The position numbers and the translations under genes are program-made. A stretch of 64,000 nt of DNA from positions 21,497,001 to 21,561,000 of the forward strand of contig NC_091676.1 in NCBI RefSeq assembly GCF_042453785.1, written 5' to 3'. Below are positions 24,327 through 37,638 of this stretch, piece after piece (position 1 is the first letter of the stretch; every line of letters begins with the position of its first letter). Below the pieces are notes generated by a model that was given only the letters and a program-made list of their open reading frames with translations, had not been told where the DNA came from and ran no database searches. This stretch comes from Malus domestica. Lineage: Eukaryota; Streptophyta; Magnoliopsida; Rosales; Rosaceae.

Positions 24327-25235
24327 TTAACACTCAAATCTTTTTCTCTTCTTAAAATTGAGTATAGAAAGATCAGATCCACCTTTTAAATTGGCCATGC
24401 TATGTAGCTTGGGAACCATAGGAGGTGGCCATTCATGTTTGATCCCGAGCTTTGCCCTCCTTGAGATCTCGATATGGATAACATGCTTGTGTTGGCGGGG
24501 AGGAGTGTATGAGCTTTTTTCTTCTTCTTCGGGCTCCACATGAGGTGTGAGTTCGAGCCCCCCGAGCATTGGTGTTTGGCCTACAACGGCTTGGTCTTCT
24601 ACAACCATATCCATTTTCATGGATTTTTCATTGGGTGGGGCCATTGTTTGGCCTTCATCAACGTGTATGATTTGTTATTCCTTGGTTGTAGTAGGGTGAG
24701 TGTGCTTTGTAGAGGGGATTTGACACATTTGATCTATCAACTTTCTCAAAGTTTCTCCAAAAGTTGTATAGCTTTCCTCCACCCTTTTAAAACAATTAGT
24801 CACCTCTTCACCATACTCGATGCTTGCCACATGGAGTTTGGACACCTTCTCTAATTTGCCCACATCCTCTTTGTAGAGCTTTTCATCCGGATGATCATGA
24901 GTTGGCATCTCATATATTGGCTCTTTGTACTCATTGGAAGCATTTGGATACTCAAAGCCATTTGTTGGCCTATCATAGTCTTCAAAAGAATAATAACCTT
25001 CATCATAGCCATAAGTTGGCCAATCTTCAAGATTATTATTTATTTGATGGCTATTAGTTTGCCGACAATCATGTTTCATGGGACTTAAGTACTCTTCAGC
25101 CATGTATCCATAAGTTGGCGACTCATAGGTTGACTCTATGTGATAACCATAGCTTGGGCGCTCTTCAACACCGTCATCCTCCTCATACTCCGAAAAAGCA
25201 TATTGAGAAAAATCATGAACATAAGGATTGTTCAT
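24327..25235 (-). pseudogene. Tyr/acid-rich ORF with PTYGY repeats, one internal stop
   Basis: Begins ATG at 25235. The first 186 codons are acidic and tyrosine-rich with repeated phrases RPSYGY, SPTYGY, WPTYGY and RPTNGF, then a predicted helical tail. A TAA at 24675-24677 interrupts, but the frame continues to 24327 (VVEDQAVVGQTPMLGG; RQHKHVIHIEISRRAKLG). It lies just inside the LTR where Gag usually sits. I do not recognise the family; no zinc knuckle is seen. Confidence 0.5.
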
Positions 25236-25277
25236 AATCTAACTCTATATAAGGGTCCCACCTGGCGTGCCAAAATA

Positions 25278-26281
25278 TGTTTGCTCCCTAAATCTGTCAT
25301 GGGCCTCGCAGGCAAGCCGGGGATTTACTTCACATACAAGATTGGTGGGTGCGGGCGTGCCACTACTAGATGCCGCTAGTAGACAGGATTTGAATGATTG
25401 AGGTTATGCCTTTTGACTTCAAATCAAGAGATTGTGCCATTTGAGTGGGAGTTGCTCAAATCAAGGTTCTTTCTTTGCCTTAAAAATAAGGACTTTACTT
25501 ATATGGAGAGATAGAACAATATGTAAATGACAAGGTTGCTCGAAAATGTAAATGACAGAGGAAAGTGACTAATATTGTAGATTGCTTGTAATTTAAATGA
25601 CTGAAAATGAGTTGTACATAAAGACTACAAATGAGATCGATACTACAAGTGAGCAGCAGAGCTAATAAACTAAACAAAAGATGGCTTTTGTGAAGGCTGA
25701 TCCTAAAAAAGGATGAAGGCTTGGGGGCTGACTACAGCTTTGTGAAGGCAAATCTGGTTTGAGCAGAGTTTGTGCTTGTATTTGTTTGTTTGATTGAGTC
25801 TCCATAATCCTTGTGCATCTGCCCCTTTAAATAGAGATCTGAAAAGAGCCACATGCTGAGAATCTTGTACTTGCCCGAAAGAAACTTGGGCAGCTTGCAT
25901 TGGTTTTGCCAACTTGCATGGAGAAATAATATTAAAAGAGGAACTTGCATTTCCAGCACATGCTTTCATCACATGTTTTCCCACTTGTAATAAACTAACA
26001 TTTAAAAGAAGCTAGTTGGCTTCTTTCACATGTTCTCTGCATCCACATCCGTATGTTGCCTTCCAACCCATTTGCAAGGATGCATGTATCTTGATTAAAC
26101 AAATGCTTGACAAACCTCCACCACCCAAACAAATGGGAAAAACAATATTATAGTGCCAAACCCATCCACTTGCAGCCAAATATCTTTTCAAGTTAGCTTT
26201 CTTGCATATTAATCCTTCAAATACCATATTTTACCCCAATGGCCCAAATAAGTAAAAATGGGCACATTTTCGGTGCAAACA
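25278..26281 (-). repeat. 5' LTR of the partial element
   Basis: Ends are TGTTTGC and GCAAACA, a 7-bp inverted repeat. The inner edge meets the primer-site-like motif at 25253-25272. Confidence 0.65.
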
Positions 26282-27786
26282 CAAGGACCTTTTGCTATTG
26301 GGAACATCGTGAGGCATATTTTCCATATTATTAGGGAAGAGGAGCTTTCACTTTGTTTTTATCCACTCAAGGCAAGGATAGAGATAGTGATGAGGGAGAT
26401 GATAAACCATTCCTGTGTCTGTCGTTACTTCTCAAAGGCTTCTGCGTTCCCCTTCATTGGCTGATCTTCTTGGGACCAAAATCGCTGTGTTACCACTTAC
26501 CAGCTTAAACGAATCATGAAATTCAGGGGAAAGGCAAGTTTGAGCAATCGCTTAAGTTTATATATAAGATCTAACACATAATTAAATCTTAGTTAGGCAT
26601 TGTAAAATATATTTCTTTACTAACTGCCATATTTTCTTTGCAGCTGACAAAAGTTGTCACAGAAGCAGTTAATGACCTCATTGAAGATATAAAAACTTGC
26701 CATGAACAGATTGCGGATCTGATGGTGGAGCTTATACATCAAAAGTAATTTTTTCTTTCACCCTGAACATGTTTTTTTCACTACCGAGTTTCTTCAAGCA
26801 TTGAAACTATTTTCTTTATTTTTTTTCAATTCATGCTCTTCTGGTTTCTCACGTGTACTATGCACTTAGTGATGTTATTCTCTAGCTTCAAAACTTTTTG
26901 ATGCCATAAATCATGGAGATAATAAGTCTCAACTCTGATCATCATCCCCATATATCAGTAGATAAGAATTTACGTGGAATAATCCAAACACGTTGTTATA
27001 TACTGTTGGTCTTACATCCCCAACGAATTAGTTTGGCCAGAATGTTCTTAATTAGTAAATTTGTTCCCTAAATATCTACCGAAAGCACATGATAGACCAA
27101 GCCAAAGAGGGGATATGGATTGGCTTTGCAGCAGTAACTCATAACCTGTGCTTCTTAATATTTTGAAGCGGAAATTTTTGCTCCTCCTGATTAAATGCAT
27201 ACTTAGCATAGTAGTCTATGTATAGACATTAGACACACATCTTGCGATAAGCAATTGAACTTTGTGTATATGTGTTTCTTATGAATATCTGATTTTCCAT
27301 CCCGGCTTCATTACAACTGCATCTACTTTTCAGTGAGATGGTACTAACCTTAATTAGGCCAGTCGAGAACCGTGAAGAAGTTCCTATGTGCTGCAAAGAA
27401 GAAACGACCATTCCAGGTCTTTGTTGCTGTGGGTGCTCCAAAGTCTGTACATGATCATACCTACTTGTTGATTAATCGATCTTTCCCCTCTTTTGTTTTG
27501 ATCTGTTGGTTACTTGGTATTTCTTAGGTATCTGGGTCATGTTATTGTAAAAGAGTTGGCTGCAAAAGGTATACAAATTACAATGATTACCGATTCTTCA
27601 GTTTTTTGCCATGATTTCACGAGTAAACATGGTAAATGTTCACTTTGCTTACTCTTTTTCTTTTATGTGAATTTTATGAATAATGTACCCATATTTTTTT
27701 GAAACTTCGCATACAGGTCATAGTTGGGGTTCATGCCGTCATAGCCAATGGCAGTATCATAGCTTCTGTTGGGACGAATATGGTTG

Positions 27787-28918
27787 TGTTGACCTTAAAA
27801 ACTACCAAGCCTATGTGGCGCATAGGCCGAGTAATATATGAGCTAACTACGTCATTCGGTTGAATGCGGGGCATGCCAACTCGTCGGCCGAGCTTGGCCG
27901 AGGAGTAAAATATGCTGATGTTGTGTTGAGTGCGCGGTCGACTTCTGCATCTTGCGATTGCGACCGAGGAAGGAACACATCTCGGCCTACCTGAAGACAA
28001 GGCTACTATTCTTACGAAGTTCACAAATCGTCGTCGTCGGATTCGATCACAGTGATGGTATTCGTCAGAGTAAACTCACGCCGAATCGACACTAAAGTGT
28101 AAGGGCACAAATACTCAAAGTGGATATATGTCTTAACAATAAACGTGGTTCGGCCGTCGGAATGCTGAACTCTAAATCCCACTTGAGAGTATCCAATCAT
28201 AAACTAACTCGGCGTGCAATGTACCGAGCCTAATAAACTGTAACACATCACTTTGCCGAGAAGGCTAATGAGATGACCTCAACCAATAAGGATTCTAAAA
28301 TCTTTTTCGACCGAGACTTGGATAGATAACCAATCACCCTCGACGCAGTGTTATCTATGCCGACTGAAGATGATGCGAGACCGGCTGGTTCTACGGTGAC
28401 AGTGCTATCTATGCCGACTAAAGATATCATCGGTTGCCTTCACAGTGCTGTTTTTCCAAACTGAAGGTGTGTCGGCGAAAAAAGAAAAGGAAAAAGTCTC
28501 AAGGTTGTTGAGAGAATTTGCGCAGGGCAGTTGTGTGTTGAATTGAAGGGGGCTTGAATGATGCACAACCTCCTCTATTTATAACGGCCAACCTGTATTG
28601 AATCCGAATCCCTCTCGGATTAGAACTCTTTTATCTTGGAGAATCCTATTCCCAATAGGACTTTGAACGTAACTTGTTATCAAACTTTATTCAATCTCAT
28701 TATCCTGATCACGTCGTAACTCCTTTTCAAAACAGGATTCGTCTACATTCCAACTTCCCATATTATATGGCCAAATTTAACTGTGCGGCCCATAGACTAA
28801 ATATCAATAACACCTGTACACGACTTCTGGGCCGAGAACGAATCTAAACTTGTCCTATCCGATACTGGGCCGAAAAAGATCTAAGCTTGACCCAAAACAA
28901 TATTTTTGGGCCCAAACA
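27787..28918 (-). repeat. 3' LTR of the Tat element
   Basis: 1132 bp, colinear with 40571-41717. Followed on the plus side by the polypurine tract complement (TTGCCCCCTCGCTTCT). Confidence 0.93.
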
Positions 28919-29358
28919 TTGCCCCCTCGCTTCTGAGGTCGTCGATCTACACTGCCTCGACCTTGAAGAAGTGAAACTAACTCTCGGGAACCATCCTTAT
29001 GCGTGCTTATGAGACGTAATCCCACGATCTACATTTCCAAATCATGCCGCCACGTGTCAACCCCCTGGTTACCCTAGCAGTCTTTAATCATGATCCTTGA
29101 AAACACGCGACCGCCGAAATGTCTCTCCTGCATTAGATCCGTCGTAACACGCCATCATGTGTCCTCAATTCGCGAAAACCTCAATCCTTTCGCCTTAGTT
29201 TTCTGAGCATGTACAATGATTAGTATCACTCCTGCTTGATTCTACCCTTGATTTTGAAAATCAACCGTTTAGCCTTCCGTTCCCAAATGTCTATAAAACC
29301 TGGACTTCTCCCATTCGTACCTTACGCTTTTCAAAACCCTTAAATTTTTCTTGCCGCT

Positions 29359-32300
29359 GTGTTTTCAAAAATCAAGAATTTCGATCCTTTTATCTCAGAA
29401 ATTTCTAACCTTTCCTCAATGGCCTCCTTTGTCTCAAAACTCTTTTTTGAGTGCAACAAGTGCAAGGATTTCACCAATCATCATGCTATCAAAACTCTGC
29501 GTTTTGAGGGTAAGTTAAGCACTACTCACCAAGTTCTGGGTCCACTCTTTAAGGATACGGTGCCATCATCCATCACCAACTTGTTAAAAGAACACTGTTT
29601 GGCAGATTTGTTGCAAGGATTTGATTGGTCGAAGTGGTGCCAGGCAAAACCCCAAGGATCCTGATCTTCGCCCAATGCGAATTGGGTGGCATGGGTCATT
29701 CGAATGGAAAGATTCTTTGGTAAGGAGTGGAAAACTCTTGGTATTTACGACGCCATCAAGCTCTCTACCATGGAGATTACAATGGATAAATAGCTTCTCA
29801 TGGCAGCTCTTAGCCTTTGGTGCTCGGCCACCAACACCATGGTCCTTCCATTCAGCCCTATGACTCCTACCATCATTGACATCTCGACTATCATTGGGAC
29901 ACCTCCTTCCGGCATCCGATCGACGATACCCTTATCGGATACCCTTCCAATCTTGACCTCAAGGTGTTGTTTGACGGTCGGGCCATCGAGACGTTGAGTC
30001 AGGAAGGTCAAGAGCCTTCAAAAATCGATGTTCAGAAATTGCAAAAAAATTTCCTAAACTACAACACCCTTATCCTATATTTTGCCAGTAGAGGAAATGC
30101 GAGTCTGCGGAAGGGAAAACACGAGGCTTTCCTGTTTTTCTGGTATAACAAATTCATTTGTTGTACCAAGTAGAACAAATGTTTGGTCAAGAACATGCTG
30201 ATGGCGGAAGCCCTGGCTAGTGGCCACTCTCTAGCGCTCATCCCTGCCGTCCTCGCCAACCTTTTCCGTTGCTTGGCAGAGACAACCCTTAACAAGATTG
30301 ACCCGCACCAGAATGGACCTCTCTAGATGTTCCAACTCTGGCTGCAAGTTTACTTCTCCACACTTCGGCCTGAAGTCTCCGACCTCCAGTCTACTGTAGC
30401 GCTAGGTTTTCAATTGGCTTCCCGACCAGTACCCTCTCACCGGGCCGAAGAAGTCTTTAAACACCTCTTCGACCTGGATGTCCTTTCTGATGACGAATTA
30501 TTGATATGTCGCCGTCAAGAATATCCTTGCTCCATCAGACTTCCCACATCGACCTAGAGTGATAACGATGATGCCGCATTCTGTTAAAATTGGGGGTCGT
30601 TCGTGTTAACTCGCGACCTTCCCCTTGGCTGTGATGCGCATCGAGCAAGTTAGGAAATTTATCACCCTCATTTTACCGCCCGACAACTCGGTTACCTCCA
30701 AGGTTGCCCATTGCCTTTTCTTTCTTCAGAAATGGAGTGCAGAGATGTCGAAAAAGAATTTCAAGAAAGATGTAAGAAATTTCGTCTTTGACCAAATTCT
30801 CCTAAATCTCTTGGCACTGATATCTTCAGCAACTGGCGGAAAAAATATTCGCAAGACTTTTTTGGCACTTCGGTCGAGGGTGTAATCAACAAGATTTTTA
30901 GTGACCAGCCCAAAAAACCCTATGCCCCTCAATCTAAAGAGGCACCCTAAGGTATACCTCTGTTTCTACCTTTAGTCTTTCTTTTAATTACTCGCGTGAT
31001 TCTACTAACGGGATTTCGCTTTCCTAGGTGATCGGGTACAAGTAGACGTGATCGCCCCGATGACGATTAAGAAGAAATTAGCCCTCTCTTCCAAGAAAAC
31101 CAAACCCTCCGCACAAAACCTCTTGACCAAATGACTTCAACCTGTCACCGAGATGGCAGATGCAACTCCCCATCCCTCGAAACGCGTCAAGAAATTGGCG
31201 AAAAATTGAGCTCGGGAGATTCATATTATCTCCAGCCATACCACTGAGACGATCGCTCCGAGTGCCTCTCATCCTGTTCCCGTAGCTCAGGCTTCGGCAG
31301 CTAACCAACCTTCTTCGACCAGCCTAGCAACCCAAGCTCAACCAATGCCTAAGGTTCCCGAGGTCATGATTGAGCCACTTGTTGTACCATCAATTGTCTT
31401 GCCTGTAGCTCCAGAGTCAACAGAAGTTCCTGTTCTGGGGGAGACGACTCATTCGATTGGGAAGGATCTCTCCAAGAACCCACGGCATTCGGCGGTTATC
31501 GTAGAAGAGGTACGATTATGTCGTCAAATCCTTTCACTTATTAAGTAACCAATAATTATTAACACTTTTATTTCAGGATGATGAAAGTGATGAGACTCTG
31601 CTGGCGAGTCGATCTCGACCAACCCAAGCTCTTACCGTTGATCTTCCCCCTGTGGTTGAGGTAGCTAATTAGGTTGATCCTCCAGTGGTCGATCGCGGAA
31701 AGAGGCTTCTCGTCGAGCCTGAAGCGACGTCAGAAACTCCAATTCACCCTCAGGACCAAGACCTCGGCACCCCTCCTCAAAAAGTGACTTCGGCCTTCGT
31801 AAGTAACCATACCGCTTCTCTTTGGTTTCCTTTCTGCCTTAGAACTCTAAACCAGGAAGATACTAAATGTCAGGTGCCTACCCATTCTTTTCATCGAAAT
31901 TTCTACGCGCCGAAGGGTGTTATCTATATTTCCTAGCCGCCTCAGTGGCCATCGAATGTAGATAACCTCCATCGGCCGCATGAACTGAGAAGCAGTCTAA
32001 GACACTGGGCTCGGCCATTAAGTTCTTTAGGTTCGAGCAATGAACCCGAAGACATGGCCGAAGTCTCCTCTTAGCAGGTTTAAAACAAAACCTTTTTGCT
32101 ATATTCTTTTGTGATTTCCTTGTGCTTAAACTGATTTTTGTGTATAGCCTTCATGGGAAGTCGAGTTTAAAGCTCTCTTGTTAAGCACTTCTGGAACGGC
32201 TGGCCTTTCGGCTACTACAACTGAACCTGCCGATTCAGCTGCTCTAGTTCGGCTGTAAGAAGTTTTGTCTCTCTCGGCGTCACAAGTCCTTGAGCGCAAA

Positions 32301-32762
32301 GGTCTTGATTTGTTGGGTGCATGCCTAAACGACCTCAGAACAGATGGTCAAATGAGCGCCAAAGCCATTGTTCAGGCATCGTCCACCTTGGAGTGAGTTC
32401 GGGAATCCTTCAGCATTTTCAAGAATGCTCTTCGGGCTAACGAGGACTTGAAAGCTGCATTGGTCATTCAAGACACTCTGCGTCCGAAGATCGACGCTTT
32501 AAAGACGAAATGGGAGGCCTTGGCTGATCTCGACCGTCAAATGGCCAACCTAGCAAAACGAAGGTCGAATATTGCTTCTGAGCTTACAAGAGACTTTGAG
32601 TCGGGCGGTAAATCTTGTTTAACCGACTATGCGGCGAACGCGAAGCGAGTCGAGCAGCTGAAACTGGGCAAGAAAAATGGGCAAGCCGAGGTCATCATGG
32701 GCGAAGTGCGGTGGTTGGAGCTAAAGGCCCTTCTTGGAACTCTTCTTCCTTCATCACCTTAG
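29359..32762 (+). pseudogene. Antisense PMD (plant mobile domain) ORF within the Tat element
   Basis: Runs opposite to gag-pol. The PMD part reads SLWCSATNTMVLPFSPMTPT then IIDISTIIGTPPSG (29800-29920), and FQLWLQVYFSTLRPE at 30330. A charged region with QKWSAEMSKKNFKKDVR follows, then a low-complexity linker (30950-31950) and a helical end (IDALKTKWEALADLDRQMAN) up to the stop at 32762. Splice-like GT and CTAG sites around 30950-31030 suggest introns. Stops and frame changes make this copy dead. Family knowledge: PMD proteins (MAIN, MAIL1) derive from transposons, and antisense extra ORFs are known in Tat elements. The match is by eye. Confidence 0.65.
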
Positions 32763-32879
32763 AATTATTTGACTGTAAACTGACTTATCATCGAAATGAA
32801 ACGGGCTTTTATTTTTGCATCTCCCATGTGACATTATTGAAATGAAACGCGTTTTTATTCTTGCATCTCCCATGTGACT

Positions 32880-33990
32880 GGGTAGTACTTTTTTAAGAAC
32901 TTTCCATTGGTTGGCAACTTGTGAATAATACCAGTTCGATCTCTAAGATGGTACGCCCCATTACCGAGGATTTTATGGACGACGAATGGTCCTTCCCAAT
33001 TCGGCGACCATTTTTCCGATTCTGGGGTCTTTAATTCCTACAGGTAGCACAGTTTGCCAAACTAACTCTCCTTCACCGAACGTTTTTTGTTTTATAAGCT
33101 CGTTCGGCAATTTTCTTTTGTGCCACTAGAAGATTATAAGCGTCTAGCCGATCTTCTTCCAAATCTTCTAACTCTTGTAACATGGCCTGGTTGTATTCGG
33201 TGTTGGACAGATTACTCTGCTCCATCATGCGTAAAGAATTTACACTTAGCTCGACCGGTAACATCTCGTATATGGGGTGGTCCCTATTGCCGACGGGGGT
33301 GAAGTCCGGTATGCCCATAAGGCTTCATTCAATTTTAAATGCCACATGCCAGGTCTTTCTTTTATCATTTTTTCGAGAATGCCAATCAAAACCTTATTAC
33401 TTGCTTCGGCTTGTCCATTCGCTTACGAATAGTATGGAGTGGACTGATCAAGCAAAATTTTTAAGCTCGCCGTTTACTTTTTGAACCTTTCAGCTGTGAA
33501 GACTGTGCCATTATCAGTTATGATCGTTTATGGTATGCCGAACCTGGTCATAATATGTTCCTCCATAAAATCGCAAACCTCCTTGGAGGTTAATTTGGTG
33601 TATGATTTTGCTTCGACCCATTTGGTGAAATAATCAGTTGCCACGAGTAACCATGCATATTTCGCTGCTCCAGAAGATGGCGTAATTTTTCCGATCACGT
33701 CCATTGCCCATCCTTTGAACAGCCAAGGTTTGGTGACCGAATGAAGTAATCGGCCGGGGCTCTTTGAATGGGTCCATGAATTTGACATTGGACGCATCCT
33801 CGTGCATACTCAATACAATCTTTCAATATGCTTGGCCAGAAGTAACCGTGCCGACGAAGTAGCCAACGCATCTTGCGTCTTGATTGATGGGCTCTGTAAA
33901 TTCCTTCGTGTACTTCTGTGATTGCTTGGGCGGCTTTTTGCCAACCGAGGCATAAGAGTAATAAACCGTCTTCGCCTTTTCGATACAACT
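32880..33990 (-). pseudogene. Tat integrase
   Basis: Zinc-binding part (HGYFWPSILKDCIEYARGCV; CQIHG) and core (AMDVIGKITPSSGAAKYAWL; DYFTKWVEAKSYT; HIMTRFGIP). A later piece (33318-33073) is the C-terminal arm (LQELEDLEEDRLDAYNLL). Broken by frame changes. Confidence 0.85.
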
Positions 33991-34285
33991 CATTCTGGTA
34001 TGAGACATAGTTTGTGGCATGGACCTTTGTTTTTCAGTCGTGTTTGCCTCTGGGATTATCAAGGTATTGCATAATTGGCCTTCTCCAATCGTTTGGTAAC
34101 GTCTCGACCGGGCAAGCATCTACATGATCCTCCCGTTCCAACAACGAAGGTAAGGACATTACTCGTGTACGGATGACTTGGTCACTCTAAAGGACTTGTT
34201 GATTAACCAAAGCTGGATACGATTGCCGTAAAACGGGTATCATTGGTCCACACTTGTCCTCCAGGAGTTATGTTCCGGAGGTTAT

Positions 34286-34760
34286 CTAAGCGAGTTCGTC
34301 TGTGACGGTGTTCTGACCACGGGAAATATGATTGAACGTGATACCGTCGAATGACTCAACCAAGTAATTGGCAACCATGTGATAAGGCGCCAGAGTACAA
34401 CTCATGCACCGAAAAGTTCTATTGAGTTGGTTAATCATAAGCTCTGAATCGCCAAAAACGAGGACACGAGCAGCGTGCAAATCATGGAGTACGCTAAGGC
34501 CGATAACAAAGGCTTCGTATTCGGCCTGATTGTTGGTACAATTAAAATCCAACTGGAGGGAAAAGAACCAACGGTGTTGGTGTGGAGACTGGAGTACAAT
34601 CCCCACATCGACCGATGTCGACATACTGGAACCATCGAAATACATCGTCCAATAATTGTCGCGTGCTGCCACTATTCCGATATCAACATCGTTGCCCTCG
34701 AACCCATATGGAGAAGGGTGGTGGGCTAAGAAATCAGCAAGCGCTTGTCCTTTGACGGCT
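34286..34760 (-). pseudogene. Tat archaeal-type RNase H (aRNH)
   Basis: A second RNase H in frame with the first: WTMYFDGSSMS, NNQAEYEAFVIGLSVLHDL, VFGDSELMINQLN, ending in SRGQNTVTDELA. The DG, E and D catalytic positions are visible. The dual RNase H is the Tat-lineage marker. Confidence 0.85.
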
Positions 34761-34899
34761 TTTTGTGGGACGTACTGCAAACTAAACTTCAATAGTGCCA
34801 GTGTCCATTTCCTGATTCGACCTTTAACTATTGGCCGAGTAAGCATATATCGAATGACATATGTCTGGGCGATGACCTGAGTAACGGATGGGAGCATAT

Positions 34900-36400
34900 A
34901 ATGTCGAAGTTTTGATGCGGCGAAGAACAAAGTCAAACAAAGTTTCTCAACGGGTGAATAATTGATCTCTGGAGGATTAAGGTGTTGGCTGAGATAGAAA
35001 ATAGCTTGTTCTTGCCCAGCTTTAGTATGTTGTGCGAGGAGGCAACCGATGGATTCTTCGACCGCTGAAATGTAAAGCTTAAGGGGTTTATCATGTCGAG
35101 GCGGTACAAGGACAAGTGGAGTTGCAAAAGCAACCTTGATTTGTGTGAAAGCCACTCGATGTTCTTCATGCCACTCAAACTTATCTGAGTCCTTAAGTTT
35201 CAACAGTGTAGAGAATGCCATCATTTTGCCAGCAGAATTAGCTATGAATCGGCGAAGAAAATTTATTTTCTCGAGCAAGGACTGGAGTTGTTTTTTGGTC
35301 GTCGGTGGTGGGGCATCAATAATCGCACAAGCTTTGTTTGCATAGACCTCGATGCTGCGATGGTGGACAACAAAACCTAAGAAATTACCGGCCGACACAC
35401 CAAAGGCGCATTTGGCAAGGTTCATCTTAAGGTATGTCGTCGCATGTGAAGGAAAGTTTACCGAAGATCATCGATATGCGTTCAGCTACTTTTCGATTTG
35501 ACCACGACGTCATCAATATATACTTCTATGGTAGTGTCGATCAGGTCATGAAAAATGGTATTCATCGCTCGTTGATATGTAGCACCAGCGTTTTTGAGAC
35601 CGAATGGCATGACTACCCACTCGTAGGTTCCAAGTGCTCCCGGGCAGCGGAAAGCAGTTTTATGAACATCGACCTCGGTAATAAATATCTGGTTATAACC
35701 GCCATGTCCATCCATGAATGACAGCATATCTTGATTAGTCGCGACGTCGATTAGCAAATCTGAAATTGGCATGGGATATGCATCCTTGGGTGTTACTAGA
35801 TTCAAATTTCGAAAATCGATGCAAATGCGTAAGGGCCCTATTTTTCTTGAGTACCGATACAATATTCGCCAACCACTCGACATATCGAGCCGTTTAGATA
35901 AATCCGGCATTTAACAGTCGAACAATTTCATCTTTTATGCCGAGTTGTACTTCGGTCGAGAATCATCGAGGAGGTTGTCGAAAGGGCTTGCAACCAGGTT
36001 TGATACGTAATTCATGTTCGACAAGGGTTCGATCGAGACCCGGCATCTCATGATAACTCTAAGCAAAATAATCTTTAAACTCGTGAAGTAATTGATGGAG
36101 TTCAACTTTCATGGCATGGGGTAATAATGCACTAATGAATAATGGTCGAGGATCGTCGACCGTTCCAACATTTATTTCCTCTAGAGGATCCTTAACTTGG
36201 GGTTGGTTATCGTCGAGCTTGGCCAGCGCGGCCTGAACTTTATCCAACGATAGTACCTGGCCGTTATCCTCTTTGGCCAAAAATTCGATTAAGTTGATGC
36301 CTGAATATGGTTGCTTGCTTGGAAATAGCATACGAATAGGCCAGCAGGTGTTCCATCGTGAATGAAACCGCGGCCCAACGCTTCTCGCTTTTAATGTCAA
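34900..36400 (-). pseudogene. Tat reverse transcriptase and first RNase H
   Basis: Contains RTLVEHELRIKPGCKP (near 36010), IDFRNLNLVTPKDAYPMP, FRCPGALGTYEWVVMPFGLK and the catalytic YIDDVVVKS (about 35500). A frame change near 35430 leads to KCAFGVSAGNFLGFVV and the RNase H part (PPRHDKPLKLYISAVEESIG; YSPVEKLCLTLFFAASKLRH). Confidence 0.88.
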
Positions 36401-36859
36401 TCATCAGTGGTGGGGAGTAAATTGGCCAAACCGAGTCTCACCGAATCCTGGTGGACAGTCTCGGCGCCTACCTCGATGGCCTTCTGGACTGAGATCCGAG
36501 TCGACTGTTCATTTTCATTAAAACCCTATAGGGTAATATAGCCGACGTGATCATTATAATAACGGGCCTGAATCATGTTGGTTTCAAACGGCTGAGTATC
36601 GGCCGAGTGGACCACAACTGATTTACCATCCCAAAAAATGAGAACTTGATATAAAGAGGAAGGAATGCAATGCGTTTGATGAATCTAATCCCTACCAAGC
36701 AAAGCATTATATTCGGTCTTGGAGTCGACGATAAAAAATGCAGTTATGTGATTGCGACCTGCAATGTTGACCTCTAGAGGGAGTACTCCTTTGGTCTAGA
36801 ATGAGTACTCATTTGGTCTAGAGGGAGCACTCATAGTTATTCCTGAAGGAATGAGTTCG

Positions 36860-37218
36860 TCGTTGGATTGTCGTAATGCTTTCATGACGGATACAGGCAT
36901 GATATTGACCATTGCTCCTCAATCGACGAAAATCTTGAAGATCAGGTAGCCTTCAATATGGGCCGTGACATACAACGGTTTTAAATGCTGAAGATTAGTC
37001 GAGGAATAACGGGGAAACAAGATGTCCAAGGCTGGCTTAAGTTTATCGTCGCCGTTTGTTGACTCGTCTTCAGTAGTATTGACGAAATCAACTTGTGTTG
37101 CTTCCTCGGCAACCACATCACCGTCCAAGGAACTTGGTTGGTGTGTAGTCAGCTGAAATTCAGCAGGTAGAACATGGACCATGCTGATTTCCATATTTTC
37201 AAGGACTGAATGACCCAT
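36860..37218 (-). pseudogene. Tat aspartic protease, stop in the active site
   Basis: KIFVD-stop-GAMVNIMP: the catalytic D-x-G-A motif is present but its second codon is TGA (about 36916-36924). An acidic stretch precedes it. Confidence 0.7.
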
Positions 37219-37638
37219 TGGATCCTAGTCGTCATCTTCCAGGGTGGTGAGGACTATAACATCGTGTGTTGGAGCAGTCGCGGCCTGATTGCTGTGTGTC
37301 TCAACATCTTCGTGCGTTTGTCGCACACAATCCAATTCTGTGTCCTTTTGATTGTTTTCGTCGGGCTTGCATGCATCTGGTGTCGGACTCTGCTTCTGCC
37401 GTATTTTACGAGCTCATTCCTCATAGGCGATCCGGGCGTTCCTTGTGTCCAGGTAAGCGTCCAGACGTGCCACCCGTTCTTTCTCATCGATCATTAAACC
37501 GAACAAGGATACAACCGAAAAGACTTCGAAGTGATATCGAAGGTGTTGAAGGTCTTCAAGAGAAAAAAGGAGTTCGGCTATGTCAATGTCTGTATATGGG
37601 TCGACCTCAAAGCCGAGAACCCTAGCCTCTCAAATGTG

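Larger units (their letters stand above)
24327..26281 (-). mobile_element. Partial non-autonomous LTR element
   Basis: One 1004-bp LTR (25278-26281; TGTTTGC..GCAAACA) is followed on the minus strand by TGGCACGCCAGGTGGGACCC, a primer-site-like sequence, then a reading frame of about 300 codons. No second LTR lies to the left, so the 3' side is deleted or unrecognised. The LTR's outer edge joins eIF2B-beta pseudogene sequence directly. No RT or integrase is present. Confidence 0.65.
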
